A stretch of DNA of 64,000 nt from Colwellia sp. M166 (GTDB lineage: Bacteria; Pseudomonadota; Gammaproteobacteria; Enterobacterales; Alteromonadaceae). The DNA is taken from assembly GCF_024585285.1 (NCBI RefSeq), contig NZ_CP040755.1:930001-994000 (forward strand), written 5' to 3'. A model generated the notes under the pieces. That model made no database searches. It saw only the letters and a list, made by a program, of their open reading frames with translations, and was not told where the DNA came from. Of the stretch, positions 18,089-27,223 are shown in pieces (position 1 is the first letter of the stretch; every line of letters begins with the position of its first letter). The position numbers were made by a program, and so were the translations under genes.

Positions 18089-19657
18089 CTAGTCTTGCTT
18101 GATGTTCCAAGGCAGTAGATGTTCTAGGCTCTCTGGCTTTTTAGCCAGTTCATTTAAACAGGTTTGCAAATAACTATCGACCAGCAAGCCATTGGCTTTA
18201 GCAGTTTCAACAAAACTGTAGAGTATTGCACTGGCATTAGCACCACGCGATGTATTTGAAAACAGCCAATTTTTACGACCAATTACAAACGGCTTTACTG
18301 CTCGCTCTGCACGGTTATTATCAATATTGATACGACCATCTTTGAGGTAGGTTCCAAGTTTATGTGCTTGGTTATGCCAATAAGTTAAGGCTTCGCCTAG
18401 TTTACTTTTGGGCGGTATTTTTTCTCGATTTTCAATGACCCAACGATGGATGATATCAAACAGCGGTTTTGATTTTTCTTGTCTTGCTTGATATTTCTCA
18501 TCGCTATTTTTTGTTTTGATATTTGCTTCAATGCCATAGAGTTTGCCAATTAAGCTCAATACCACATCGGCTTTACCTGTTTTGTTTTTACCTTGCGCGG
18601 TTTTCGCATCAATGAATTTGCGACGTGCATGCGCCATACAGCCGGCTAATATCGCCTTTGTTTTTCCGTAAGCAGCATAACCATCAACCTGTAAATAATT
18701 ACTATAACCGTCAAGAAACGTGATGGGGCATTGCGCTGCTCGGCTGTTGTGATAATCATACAAGACGATGTTTTTTGTTTTATTGTTACTCAACTTATCC
18801 TCACCACAGCAGTACACCCACATATAGCTGGTCGTCTTTTCTTCTCGAATAACCTTTAATGGGGTTTCGTCAGCATGGATAACCGCTTGCGCAAGTAACT
18901 GCCTTTTTAAGGCAACATATAGCGGCATCAACAACTCACTGCAACGTATTAACCAGTCTGACATCGTTTGGCGACTTAAACTTATGCCATAGTCGTTAAA
19001 CAGCCTTTCTTGACGATAGAGCGGTAAGCCATATTGGTATTTAGCTGTGATGAGCTGGCTGAGTAAGCTTGCCGTGGCAATCCCTTTGGGGATTGGCGTT
19101 GAGGGCATTGGCGGTGTTTTAATGTGATTGGTGATACCTGTTTTCTCACACTGCTTACAGGCATATTTGGGACGAATAGTTTCAATTACCTTGATATGTG
19201 CAGGAACGAACTCGAGCTTTTCACTGCGTGACTCCCCGATTTTATGTAAGCTATTTTGACAGCAATTACAGATTTTCTCATCAACAGGTAAATCGATTGT
19301 CACGACTTGACGCGGTAAGTCTTTGGGAAGCGGTTTTCGTTTCGGTGTGTTTTTAATGGTTGCTGCTTGCTTGCCATCAACCTCGGCTAAGAGCATTTTA
19401 TCGGCTTCATCCAAGGTTTCTTCGGCTTCATTGAAGGTTTCACCTTCGCCAGGATTTTTCTCTGAGCTTTTACCGAACGCTTTGCGTCTAGCGATTTCAT
19501 AGCGCTCGATCAGACCATGAATAATTTCATTTTGTTTAGCTAACTCTTTATCTTTTTCTGCCAATGCTCGGGTTGTGTTAACTTGCAACTCAAGTAACAT
19601 TTTCTTGAGTTGTTCTGGGTCGTTGGGCAGTGAGTTAACATCTATATTCATGCACAC
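18089..19657 (-). CDS. tnpC: IS66 transposase TnpC
   Basis: The 522-residue product has the IS66 TnpC domain order: an N-terminal leucine-rich coiled region (LKKMLLELQVNTTRALAEKD), the zinc-finger pair (CNCCQNSL and KYACKQCEKTG), and the DDE transposase domain with HADETPLKV, LQVDGYAAY and the C-terminal NNRAERAVKPFVIGRKNWLF. The length is normal and the frame is intact. Confidence 0.93.
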   Translation of the reverse strand: MCMNIDVNSLPNDPEQLKKMLLELQVNTTRALAEKDKELAKQNEIIHGLIERYEIARRKAFGKSSEKNPGEGETFNEAEETLDEADKMLLAEVDGKQAATIKNTPKRKPLPKDLPRQVVTIDLPVDEKICNCCQNSLHKIGESRSEKLEFVPAHIKVIETIRPKYACKQCEKTGITNHIKTPPMPSTPIPKGIATASLLSQLITAKYQYGLPLYRQERLFNDYGISLSRQTMSDWLIRCSELLMPLYVALKRQLLAQAVIHADETPLKVIREEKTTSYMWVYCCGEDKLSNNKTKNIVLYDYHNSRAAQCPITFLDGYSNYLQVDGYAAYGKTKAILAGCMAHARRKFIDAKTAQGKNKTGKADVVLSLIGKLYGIEANIKTKNSDEKYQARQEKSKPLFDIIHRWVIENREKIPPKSKLGEALTYWHNQAHKLGTYLKDGRINIDNNRAERAVKPFVIGRKNWLFSNTSRGANASAILYSFVETAKANGLLVDSYLQTCLNELAKKPESLEHLLPWNIKQD

Positions 19658-19758
19658 AGCTTAGCAAAATTTACATTGGCTATCTGCTTTGTACGTCAAA
19701 TAATATAGGGTTTGCGTACACGATCATTGACTACCTTTTGATAGTCAATGTGATCCCC

Positions 19759-20107
19759 TCAAATCACCGATTCATAGTGTAATGGATCATGACCTACAAC
19801 ATCATAACCCGAGAGTAACCAAGCCAATTGCTGCTCCGTTAATTCAAACACTTGGTTTGATACTTTACTTGGCCATTTGAATTTCTGTTTTTCTAGGCGC
19901 TTATACCACAACGCAAAACCTGTTTTATCCCAATAGAGAATTTTAAGCTTGTCTCTGGCTTTGTTACAAAAAGACGAACAATGCGCCAGTATAAGCGTCA
20001 TGTTCAAGTTCACCTTCAACAATACCAACCAAGCCATTTATCGATTTACGAAAATCGACAACATCTCGGTGTAAAAAGACTTCAGGTACTTCACTAAACA
20101 TTTTCAT
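19759..20107 (-). pseudogene. tnpB: IS66 accessory protein TnpB, frameshifted
   Basis: From the ATG at 20107 the frame reads MKMFSEVPEVFLHRDVVDF and continues to GALFVF, then hits a stop in GTCTTTTTGTAA. Shifting one base gives FCNKARDKLKILYWDKTGFA, which continues to the normal C-terminus at 19759. One extra T in a run of five explains the break. The start overlaps the tnpA stop by one base (TAATG), the usual IS66 coupling. Transcriptional slippage on the T-run could in principle restore some protein. Confidence 0.85.
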
Positions 20108-20403
20108 TAAACCAATGCTCGTAATACTTGGCCTAAGTAAGTGGCACAGGTATTTGAAGGAAGCTTTAATGTTGCTTTCCCTAACGTCAATTCAATGGGT
20201 GGTTGCTGCGTTATCAATTCAACTTGTTGGGTGACTTGGGTACGAACAAAGCTGCTGGTAGTGATCCCCAGCTTTTTACGAAAGACATAAAAACTAGAGG
20301 TTGCTAATTGATGTTTACGGCAATAATCAATGATGGTTAAGCCACTAGCTTGCTGTTCAGTAAGGATAGCTCGCCATTGTTCATGGCTTCGAGTTATTTT
20401 CAT
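20107..20403 (-). CDS. tnpA: IS66 accessory protein TnpA
   Basis: The 98-residue product has the IS66 OrfA helix-turn-helix region (WRAILTEQQASGLTIIDYCRKHQLATSSFYVFRKKLG) and a C-terminal LGKATLKLPSNT segment. It is the first gene of the element, with a good ribosome-binding site (GAGTAACTT) just before the ATG. Confidence 0.85.
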   Translation of the reverse strand: MKITRSHEQWRAILTEQQASGLTIIDYCRKHQLATSSFYVFRKKLGITTSSFVRTQVTQQVELITQQPPIELTLGKATLKLPSNTCATYLGQVLRALV

Positions 20404-20595
20404 AAGTTACTCCAAATAATTGTTTGAAGTAACTTAACTTGAACTCGGCACATTGTTTAGATGCTCTTTGCCGGACGCTTACCAAAAACTTATTCATAGT
20501 GCATTGAATCTATGAGATATTAGTTTTAATTAGGTTACAGTCTAGAGCAACTAAGCCTATACCAAAATATACTAGATATATCACCGAGGATTTAA

Positions 20596-21147
20596 GTGAA
20601 ATTTCCAACATTAGAAACTCCACGATTAAAGCTTACTCAACTATCAAGTAATGATAGTGAAGCACTATTAAACATTTTTTCTGATACAAAAGTCGTTAAA
20701 TTCTACGACATAGAAGCTTATAACACGGAAGAACAGTCGCTAAAATTAATTGAGTTTTTCAATACCCGTTTCAATGATGGTGTTGGCATTAGATGGGCTA
20801 TTCGTTTAAAAAGTACTCATCAGTTAATAGGTACTTGTGGCTTTAACTCGTGGAACCGTAAAATGAAAAATGCCGGTATAGGTTACGAACTCTCTTCTCA
20901 GTTTTGGGGGCAAGGTTACGCCACAGAAGCACTACATAAAGTGATTAATTCTGCCTTTTCAAATCAACTACCCTTTGGCGAACTTTATAGAATTCAAGGC
21001 GATACTATGCTGGGTAATAACGCTTCAGAGTCAGTGCTGCTAAAACTTGGATTTAAAGAAGAAGGTGTTCGTCGCGCTAGTGGCTATTGGAAAAACGAAT
21101 TTCACGATTTAAAATGCTTTGGCCTATTAAAGCCTGATTTCAAATAG
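20596..21147 (+). CDS. GNAT family N-acetyltransferase, RimJ/RimL type
   Basis: The 183-residue product begins LETPRLKLTQLSSND, the signature start of RimJ/RimL-type acetyltransferases. Motif A, GYELSSQFWGQGYATEALHKV, binds acetyl-CoA, and NNASESVLLKLGFKEEGVRR is the C-terminal motif. The start is GTG at 20596, supported by GAGGA nine bases upstream. Proteins like this acetylate ribosomal N-termini, other amines or small molecules. The target here is unknown. Confidence 0.88.
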   Translation: MKFPTLETPRLKLTQLSSNDSEALLNIFSDTKVVKFYDIEAYNTEEQSLKLIEFFNTRFNDGVGIRWAIRLKSTHQLIGTCGFNSWNRKMKNAGIGYELSSQFWGQGYATEALHKVINSAFSNQLPFGELYRIQGDTMLGNNASESVLLKLGFKEEGVRRASGYWKNEFHDLKCFGLLKPDFK

Positions 21148-22251
21148 TACTCGATAACATTAAAGGCACTTACATTAGCTCAAATCTGAATTGACAGTTG
21201 TGGTTGATAAGTTTTATCAAATCAGACAGTCGCAAAAGCCACCAAAGCCGTCATTCACGTTTGAAATATTAACGTTCACTTTGTGGCATAAGTGATCGTA
21301 CAGAGACAACATTTCACTGGCAGGAATAGAGCTTACAGGAGTCATAGCTGTTATAGCATCAACAAGCCCAATTGAACATCACCGTGACTGGCTCCTGCGT
21401 CACCATTGCCGACATACGTCAAATACTAAAAACGACTTAGAAGAACGGCTTTTTAACCATTGCACCCACCGATTGAACTCAAGCGAAAAAGTAGACATTC
21501 GAATGCGCTTTCTAGCGAATGATCATAAGTTACTACTTATAAGATAATAACTTCTAATAGGTAATCGTTTAAAATTCGTACATCAATGTATTCTACAATT
21601 TAATTGGAGGGTATCAATAGTTTTTTGTAAGTCACCAACAAAAACACTTGCACAATTGCGCTTTCGTGTATACATTGAGTTTACTTAATTGATTTCATCA
21701 AAATGTTAGTTGAATGAAAATTTTGTGATGTAACAAAAATATACTTAAAGATTTGTCTATTAGAGTCAATGAGGAAGACAAAAAATGAAAAATAATAAAT
21801 TATTTTACTCCAAACAGACTATCAATATACAAGTTTAGTATTTTTAATTTCAATTGCATGGAGTGTTTATAGACTTGATTTGGTTATCGCTTCGATATGA
21901 TTTCTATGAGGGTACTAGGATATTTGCATGTTTACAATAATTCATCTTAACCCCTAAATATAGAAAAAGCTGTGTCATGCTCCCCACACTATGTAGTTAG
22001 GAACTAACAACTCAAAAAATAAGCGATAGTTTTACCGCTGTAAGTTGGCTTACAGCGTGTTAGAAAACTTTACGACCCAAATGACTTTTTTATATATGCT
22101 CTGTCTAATTTTGACTGCTAATTAATAATTGTCTGCTCTTAAGTTGCAGTTCAAAAAAGCTTTTTATAGGGTACGTTTAAATTCAACCATTTACAGCGAG
22201 GGATAATTACCTTTTTATTTTGAGTTGTTAAAATCCCAGAGAGAGAGAGTA
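21148..22251. other. Long non-coding stretch with repeat debris and a decayed membrane-protein start
   Basis: This stretch holds repeat family C at 21329-21420 and further fragments near 21236. At 21785 an ATG with a strong ribosome-binding site (TGAGGAAGACAAAAAATG) opens only 17 codons. A one-base shift after codon 11 gives YQYTSLVFLISIAWSVYRLDL, a membrane-like segment that soon stops, so this may be the remnant of a lost gene upstream of soxC. The rest is AT-rich with no structure I can support. Confidence 0.4.
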
Positions 22252-23526
22252 ATGGATATCAAAAAAACTAAGTTAAATGAAAATTATGATATTAATCGAA
22301 GAAAATTCTTATTTGGCGGTGCGACTCTAGCATCTGTTGCTGTGACTTCTGCATTATCATTTAAGTCTAAAGCTGAAACGCTATCTTTAGATATACCGCA
22401 GCATATGCAAACACCTGGTACTCAAAGTGCAGAGTATGGGGTGCCCTCAAAATATGAAGTCGATGTAAAGCGCAAGATGGAAAATTTTTATCAATCTGCC
22501 ATTTTTACTGGCGGGTTAACACCTTTAGACAAGCTAAATGGGGTGATAACACCGAGTGGTTTACATTTCAGTATCCATCATAATGGCATTCCTGAAATAA
22601 GTTCAGAGAAGCATGAGTTACTGGTTCATGGTCATGTAGATAAGGCACTTAAATGGAGCGTGAATACACTCTTAAACTACCCTATGGTAAGTAAAATACA
22701 ATTTCTTGAGTGTGCCGGAAATTCGGCAGCAAACGCGGTTGCTGATAGTCCAGTTGATGGATCTTGTACATCAATTCACGGGCAGGTTTCCTGTTCTGAG
22801 TGGACCGGAGTTCCTCTAAAGTACCTACTTGATGAGGTTGGAGTAAAGCCAAATGGAAAGTGGGTTATGTGCGAAGGGGCTGATGGCGGAAGCCATGTCA
22901 GGAATGTACCACTACAAAAATTGTATGATGATGCGATTATTGCGCTTTATCAAAATGGCGAGAGAGTTCGACCTGATCAAGGTTATCCGATGCGTCTTTT
23001 TTTACCTGGCTATGAGGGGAATATGAACGTTAAATGGATCCATAGAATGGAGATCTCTGATATACCTTCTCAAAGTAAGGATGAACAATCTTTATACGCT
23101 GAGTACACTCGAGATAATAAACTTCATCAATTTACTTTTCATATGGAAGTAAAATCCATTATTACAAAGCCATCAGGTCAGCAACAATTGCCAAATAAAG
23201 GCCTGTATGAAATTTCTGGATTAGCATGGTCTGGTCGAGGAAAAATTAAAATGGTCGAAATTTCCGTTGACGGAGGAAAAAATTGGCAAGTAGCAGAGCT
23301 TGAGGGTTTTACTATGGACAAGTCCTTCACTCGTTTTCGTATACCTTGGCAGTGGCGTGGCGAAAAATCTATTCTGATGAGTAGAGCTACTGATGAGTTT
23401 GGCAATAGACAGCCCACGCGTTCTGAATGGAAATCGAAGTTTTCCGATTTCACAATTAATCATTTCAATGCCATAAATGCTTGGGAAATTTCCAAAAACG
23501 GTAAAGTGAGTAATACTTATGTTTAG
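22252..23526 (+). CDS. soxC: SoxC-like sulfane/sulfite dehydrogenase, molybdopterin subunit
   Basis: The 424-residue product has a twin-arginine signal (NRRKFLFGGATLASVAVTSAL), so it is exported folded with its cofactor. It then has the sulfite-oxidase molybdopterin domain, in which FLECAGNS holds the molybdenum-ligating cysteine (about residue 154). The C-terminal dimerisation domain contains GLAWSGRGKIKMVEISVDGG and RIPWQWRGEKSILMSRATDEFG. The ATG at 22252 follows GAGAGAGAGAGTA and is preferred over an upstream ATG at 22225. The next gene overlaps its end by 8 bp and encodes the cytochrome partner. No soxXYZAB genes are present, so it may oxidise sulfite or a thiosulfate-derived sulfane on its own. 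Confidence 0.88.
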   Translation: MDIKKTKLNENYDINRRKFLFGGATLASVAVTSALSFKSKAETLSLDIPQHMQTPGTQSAEYGVPSKYEVDVKRKMENFYQSAIFTGGLTPLDKLNGVITPSGLHFSIHHNGIPEISSEKHELLVHGHVDKALKWSVNTLLNYPMVSKIQFLECAGNSAANAVADSPVDGSCTSIHGQVSCSEWTGVPLKYLLDEVGVKPNGKWVMCEGADGGSHVRNVPLQKLYDDAIIALYQNGERVRPDQGYPMRLFLPGYEGNMNVKWIHRMEISDIPSQSKDEQSLYAEYTRDNKLHQFTFHMEVKSIITKPSGQQQLPNKGLYEISGLAWSGRGKIKMVEISVDGGKNWQVAELEGFTMDKSFTRFRIPWQWRGEKSILMSRATDEFGNRQPTRSEWKSKFSDFTINHFNAINAWEISKNGKVSNTYV

Positions 23527-24073
23527 AATATGTATTTTTCTAATGATAACAATGACTTTTATGCTGAAAAGCTTCGCAGTTGAGAACATTAAAATTGTTA
23601 CCGATGGTGGCCAGCCTATCTCCGAAAAAGAGCTATCAAAATGGCAGTATACGATATACCCAGATGGCAGGAATTTGCCTGAAGGAGAAGGCACTGCTCT
23701 TCAAGGAAAAGCAATTTATAATGCTCAGTGCATGGCGTGTCATGGTGAGTCTGGTAATAATGGAATTGGTCCCCGTCTAGTAGGGAAGCAGGGGTATCAA
23801 AATAACAGTAAAAATGTGTTAATGACAATGTCTGTTGGTGCTTGGCCTCATGCTACAACAATTTTTGATTATATCCGACGGGCTATGCCTCATTATGCTC
23901 CTAAATCTTTAACAGATGAACAAGTTTACGCTTTAACCGCTTATATTTTGAACCTTAATGGGTTAATAGCTAAAGATGAAAAACTGGATAACGTTGCACT
24001 ATCAAAGATTCAAATGCCAAATGAATCTATCGCGATTAATATGTGGGAGCAAGAGGTTAATACACAAAAATAA
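23519..24073 (+). CDS. soxD: SoxD-like c-type cytochrome subunit
   Basis: The 184-residue product has a signal peptide (FLMITMTFMLKSFAV), one haem-binding motif CMACH at residues 71-75, and a likely axial methionine in RRAMPHYAPKSLTDEQVYAL, the SoxD/cytochrome c family signature. It overlaps the dehydrogenase gene by 8 bp, so the two are translationally coupled. It should accept electrons from the molybdenum subunit in the periplasm and pass them to the respiratory chain. It is shorter than some diheme SoxD proteins and has only one haem. Confidence 0.88.
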   Translation: MFRICIFLMITMTFMLKSFAVENIKIVTDGGQPISEKELSKWQYTIYPDGRNLPEGEGTALQGKAIYNAQCMACHGESGNNGIGPRLVGKQGYQNNSKNVLMTMSVGAWPHATTIFDYIRRAMPHYAPKSLTDEQVYALTAYILNLNGLIAKDEKLDNVALSKIQMPNESIAINMWEQEVNTQK

Positions 24074-24148
24074 AAGTAAAATAACTCTATTTTCTTATTG
24101 ATAAATCCTCTTAAAAAGCAATTTTAAAATATAGTTGCTTTGTCTTTT

Positions 24149-24182
24149 AGGTAAACCTTATTTGCAGTGATAAAGTTTACCT
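24149..24182 (+). terminator. Inverted repeat downstream of soxCD, possible terminator
   Basis: AGGTAAAC at 24149-24156 pairs with GTTTACCT at 24175-24182, and a pyrimidine-rich tract with a T-run follows about 10 bases later. It is a weak terminator candidate. Confidence 0.4.
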
Positions 24183-24225
24183 CTACTATTTTTCTAGAAA
24201 TCTGTATTTCATATACTTTAACTTT

Positions 24226-24543
24226 TTGTCACAAAGTGAACTATGCCACTACACTATGCATCAAGATCAAGTGATAGAGGTTGCTGATGGATTTGATGTA
24301 ATTGCAGGTTCTTGTTACTGCTGGAATTATCTAACTGCCTATAAAACTCAAGTTTTAACAGTGCAAGGACATCCTGAATTTACCATGCCATTTTTTACGG
24401 CTTTTTTAAAAAATATAAAAGAAAAGTTTGATGAGGAGTTAATCAATAAAGCTCAATTTTCACTGCAAGGTAACATTAATAATAAAAAATTTAATCAGTT
24501 ACTTAACCAATTTATCTATGGAAATATAGGCCTTACATACTAA
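24226..24543 (+). pseudogene. Glutamine amidotransferase (class I) C-terminal fragment
   Basis: The 105-residue frame opens with TTG and has no ribosome-binding site. YTMHQDQVIEVADGFDVIAGSCYCWNY and LTVQGHPEFTMPFF match the C-terminal half of stand-alone class I glutamine amidotransferases (the GMP synthase-like family), including the histidine of the triad in GHPEF. The N-terminal half with the nucleophile cysteine is absent from the preceding sequence, so it is a truncated remnant. Confidence 0.7.
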
Positions 24544-24589
24544 AGTTCTTACTTTTTTTCACTTTAAAACTCGGACGGATAATTAACTG

Positions 24590-24614
24590 ATAATATTCAA
24601 TTCAAATATATTAT
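24590..24614. promoter_or_regulatory. Candidate operator upstream of the ArsR-type regulator
   Basis: ATAATAT at 24590-24596 and ATATTAT at 24608-24614 form an AT-rich inverted repeat of the kind ArsR/SmtB repressors use, about 55 bp before the regulator start. The region is AT-rich overall, so a chance match is possible. Confidence 0.35.
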
Positions 24615-24667
24615 TCGCCGAGATTATATTATTATTGGCTAATAACAGCTTACAGTTAAGGATTACG

Positions 24668-25063
24668 ATGGAAGAAAAGTATATAGATGCGCTAAAGGCA
24701 TTATCGGAACCTAATCGATTACGATTGTTTTGGCTTTTAGTACATATAGACAAGCGAATTAGCGTTGCGGAAGCGATGGATGTTACGGGTGATACTCAGT
24801 ATAACGTTTCAAGGAACTTGAAAATGTTATATAAAGCAAGTTTGCTTACCCCTAGAAAGCAAGGGAAGTGGGTCTATTACACTTTAAGTGAACATAAATC
24901 TCTGCACTGGAAATCCTTAGTTGAGTCTATTAAATTGATACCGGAAAAGAACTTTTCTGATGTAACCAAACGTTGTTTAAAACGTCTATCTATGCGAGTA
25001 AATAACGAATGCGTTATCGGAGCTAACAGCGAAGAATGGCAATTAGCTATGGCTGAAAATTAG
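24668..25063 (+). CDS. ArsR family winged-helix transcriptional regulator
   Basis: The 131-residue product contains ALKALSEPNRLRLFWLLVHID and TQYNVSRNLKMLYKASLLTPRKQGKWVYYTL, the classic ArsR winged helix. The ATG at 24668 has a ribosome-binding site (TTAAGGATTACG) and is preferred over a TTG at 24635. No CxC metal-binding pair lies in the recognition helix, although one cysteine lies near the C-terminus (NNECVIG). It follows the soxCD pair, and sox gene clusters are often controlled by ArsR-type SoxR repressors, so control of soxCD is a reasonable inference. An inverted repeat (TTTGGGTAATAGT and ACTATTTCCCAAA, 25081-25120) follows the gene. Confidence 0.8.
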   Translation: MEEKYIDALKALSEPNRLRLFWLLVHIDKRISVAEAMDVTGDTQYNVSRNLKMLYKASLLTPRKQGKWVYYTLSEHKSLHWKSLVESIKLIPEKNFSDVTKRCLKRLSMRVNNECVIGANSEEWQLAMAEN

Positions 25064-25239
25064 AGATCTAGCTTTGATACTTTGGGTAATAGTTTTACTA
25101 TCAATCTACTATTTCCCAAATAAATGACTAAGCGTAGTAAAATAACTGGTTAAAGGGATTAAAGTCTAGGCATCGCTTCTCGTTCTTGAGTTAAGGTTCA
25201 ATAACATCAAGGATATGGCAAGCGCCCATTGTCACTTTC

Positions 25240-25475
25240 AAGACGTATATATTCCTTAACCGGGGCAACAAAAAATCGAAGTGAATGCTAAGAATAGTGG
25301 CTCTGAATTTACTAATGTACCTGAATATATCAATCTTGATGATGTTTGCGTAATAGAGGAGTATCGCAAAATCAGAAATGATCACACGTTCAGCTATAGC
25401 AACAAGCTTTACTCTACAATCTATAAAAAATTGCATCCGAAATGTAGATTGCATCTAGTTTCTAAATATATTTGA
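25240..25475 (+). pseudogene. Transposase C-terminal remnant
   Basis: The frame around 25281-25475 (EYINLDDVCVIEEYRKI followed by RNDHTFSYSNKLY) resembles the C-terminal beta-barrel segment of integrase-type transposases, where a loop of the form EERKVRNDHTFS is common. Only the tail is left, with no catalytic domain upstream. The next element (IS110) lies just downstream. Confidence 0.4.
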
Positions 25476-25542
25476 AGTGGCAAAAGTTAGTATTCTAAGA
25501 TGATCCCCGCAAGCCGCCTCACGCCATGAGGCTTTCAGTCAA

Positions 25543-26783
25543 CTAAATATTTGTAATCAGTGGCGACTTTCTATCATGCAACGCTTGTAAATACTTAGCT
25601 TCAGAATACACCTTTAGTGACTTCCAACAACTAAACAATATGCGTTCCATTTAAATGCTAAACTCTTCACAGCGGCTTGATGAGAGCTTCCTTTGGCACG
25701 CTGTTGGTTATAATACAGGCCTGCCCAGAACGATCTTGGTACTGATTTTTCAGACCATTCGATGAAGGATTGTCGTAAGAACTTTGAGCATTGCCAACGC
25801 CAATGTACCCAACATTTTTTGCCGCTTCTTTCTGTCACTGGCGCTATTCTAGCGTACATTTGAACCTCTGAAGCTGTATTGAATTTGTCTCGATTTTCCC
25901 CCATAACAACAAGTAACTTTGGTGCTAAACAAGCTCCAGTTCCTGGCAAAGAGTTGAACAGTTCCGCATCAGGCATTTCTTTATAGATCTTCTCGATTTC
26001 AATACCGAAGTCTCGAATTGAACTAATCACCGTTTGGAGCTGTCTTGCAAGTGTGGTACTGAGTAATTCATGTGACTCAAGCACCGCATTATCGTTCGTG
26101 AGAACGGTTGACTTTTTGATTAAATCAATTCGTTTTTCAGCTAATGTAACTGCATTGCCACCATGACTATGAAAGAATTTTCTAATGGTGTTTTCATGTG
26201 ATCTTTGCAACTTTTGTAAGCTCGGCCAACGCATAATGAAATCCATAAATAGCTTTGTATCACGATGAGAAAACCATGTAAGCAATTGAGGATAATACTG
26301 TTTTAGCGTATTGATTAATCGATTACTGAAACGACGTCTATCATCTACAAGTCGGCGCCTTTGTTCAACAAGAAAAGAAAGCTTACGCATTGGCTCACTT
26401 GCTAATTTTAAAGGCTTAACTTTATTTGGATATTTGATCATAAGATCTAATGCAAACTCCGCATCCGTAGAGTCGTCTTTTGCTCCGCTTGGATAAAATG
26501 TTTCTCGATACTTAGCAAGCATTGCAGGATTTACAGGAAAAATAGTGATGAAGTTATATTTTTGGAGAGCATAAACAATCGGCCCTCGACAGAGTTCAAC
26601 AGCGGCGTGAATATGGCATTTATATTTGTTCCTAAGATCTGTAACCCACTCATCAATAGATTCTGGTGAGCTGTCAATAACAATAAATTTTTTAGAGCCA
26701 TCAGGACATTGAATACAAACATCATGTTTTTGAGTTGCCCAATCAATTTCAATGTGTAATATAGGATCTTGTTTAATAGTCAT
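25543..26783 (-). pseudogene. IS110 family transposase, frameshifted near the C-terminus
   Basis: The main frame (389 codons) has the RuvC-like DEDD domain (HIEIDWATQKHDVCIQ, HAAVELCRGPIVYAL and AKDDSTDAEFALDL) and the C-terminal Transposase_20 domain (FNSLPGTGACLAPKLLVVMG, with the conserved serine region SSHQAAVKSLAFKW). After FKW the frame shifts. The other frame reads RILFSCWKSLKVYSEAKYLQ and ends at 25543, the normal IS110 tail, so one base was lost. IS110 elements use no terminal inverted repeats, so the element ends are not visible. Confidence 0.85.
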
Positions 26784-27178
26784 GTGTGATCTCCTTATAG
26801 TAATGTCAGGAGAAAAAAAAGCTCTTCGAAAGCAATATAGCCAGCAGTTTAGAGCAAGCCCTGAGTATTCGTTTATGAGCTTAGGAGTACCTGCGACATC
26901 GAAAGCAAAGCAGGAAACATTAACTGTGTTTTGAGCTTGTTATTCGTATGAAGCAGGCACATGACCTGAACTAGTTAAGTATGGTTTAATTCAGGACTGA
27001 AAGACTATAATAAGCATACAGGAGACATACCCTCATCTACCCTTTCGACTGACAACAACGCCCCCAAAGCGGTTATAGTTATTTTTAATAATAAAAATGA
27101 AGTACAGCGCTACATCTAAGATGATTTCTCCCCCAAAGCGAGTGAAGTTATAGCCTAATAGCCAAGCTTGCGATATGA
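26784..27178. other. Intergenic stretch with repeat debris
   Basis: The upstream end of the IS110 element is followed by a family C repeat copy at 27013-27077 (ACAGGAGACATACC to CAAAGCGGTTATAG) and a further fragment near 27130. No gene was found. Confidence 0.4.
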
Positions 27179-27212
27179 AAACGGTTGCAGATAATGCTCT
27201 ACAACCGTTATC
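27177..27212 (-). terminator. Terminator candidate of the 2OG oxygenase gene
   Basis: On the minus strand AACGGTTG pairs with CAACCGTT, with a 15-nt loop and a short T-run following, about 12 bp after the stop codon. Confidence 0.6.
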
Positions 27213-27223
27213 TAAAAAAACAC

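Larger units (their letters stand above)
18067..20482 (-). mobile_element. IS66 family insertion sequence (2416 bp)
   Basis: The terminal repeats GTAAGCGTATGGGG (left) and GTAAGCGTCCGGCA (right, reverse complement) have the GTAAGCG start typical of IS66. The three genes tnpA, tnpB and tnpC are in the standard order on the minus strand. The 8-bp flanks (AGAAGAAC and CAAAAACT) do not match, whereas IS66 normally makes an 8-bp duplication. This points to an adjacent deletion or to recombination between two copies. Confidence 0.9.

Noticed and set aside
19759..20037. A separate 92-codon gene for the IS66 accessory protein
   Set aside because: Its first 25 residues are out-of-frame noise. The true TnpB starts at 20107 and is frameshifted.
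9262..26783. A prophage, integrative element or defence island in the accessory zone
   Set aside because: Only insertion-sequence genes, recombinase fragments and metabolic or regulatory genes are present. There are no structural phage, conjugation, restriction or toxin-antitoxin genes.
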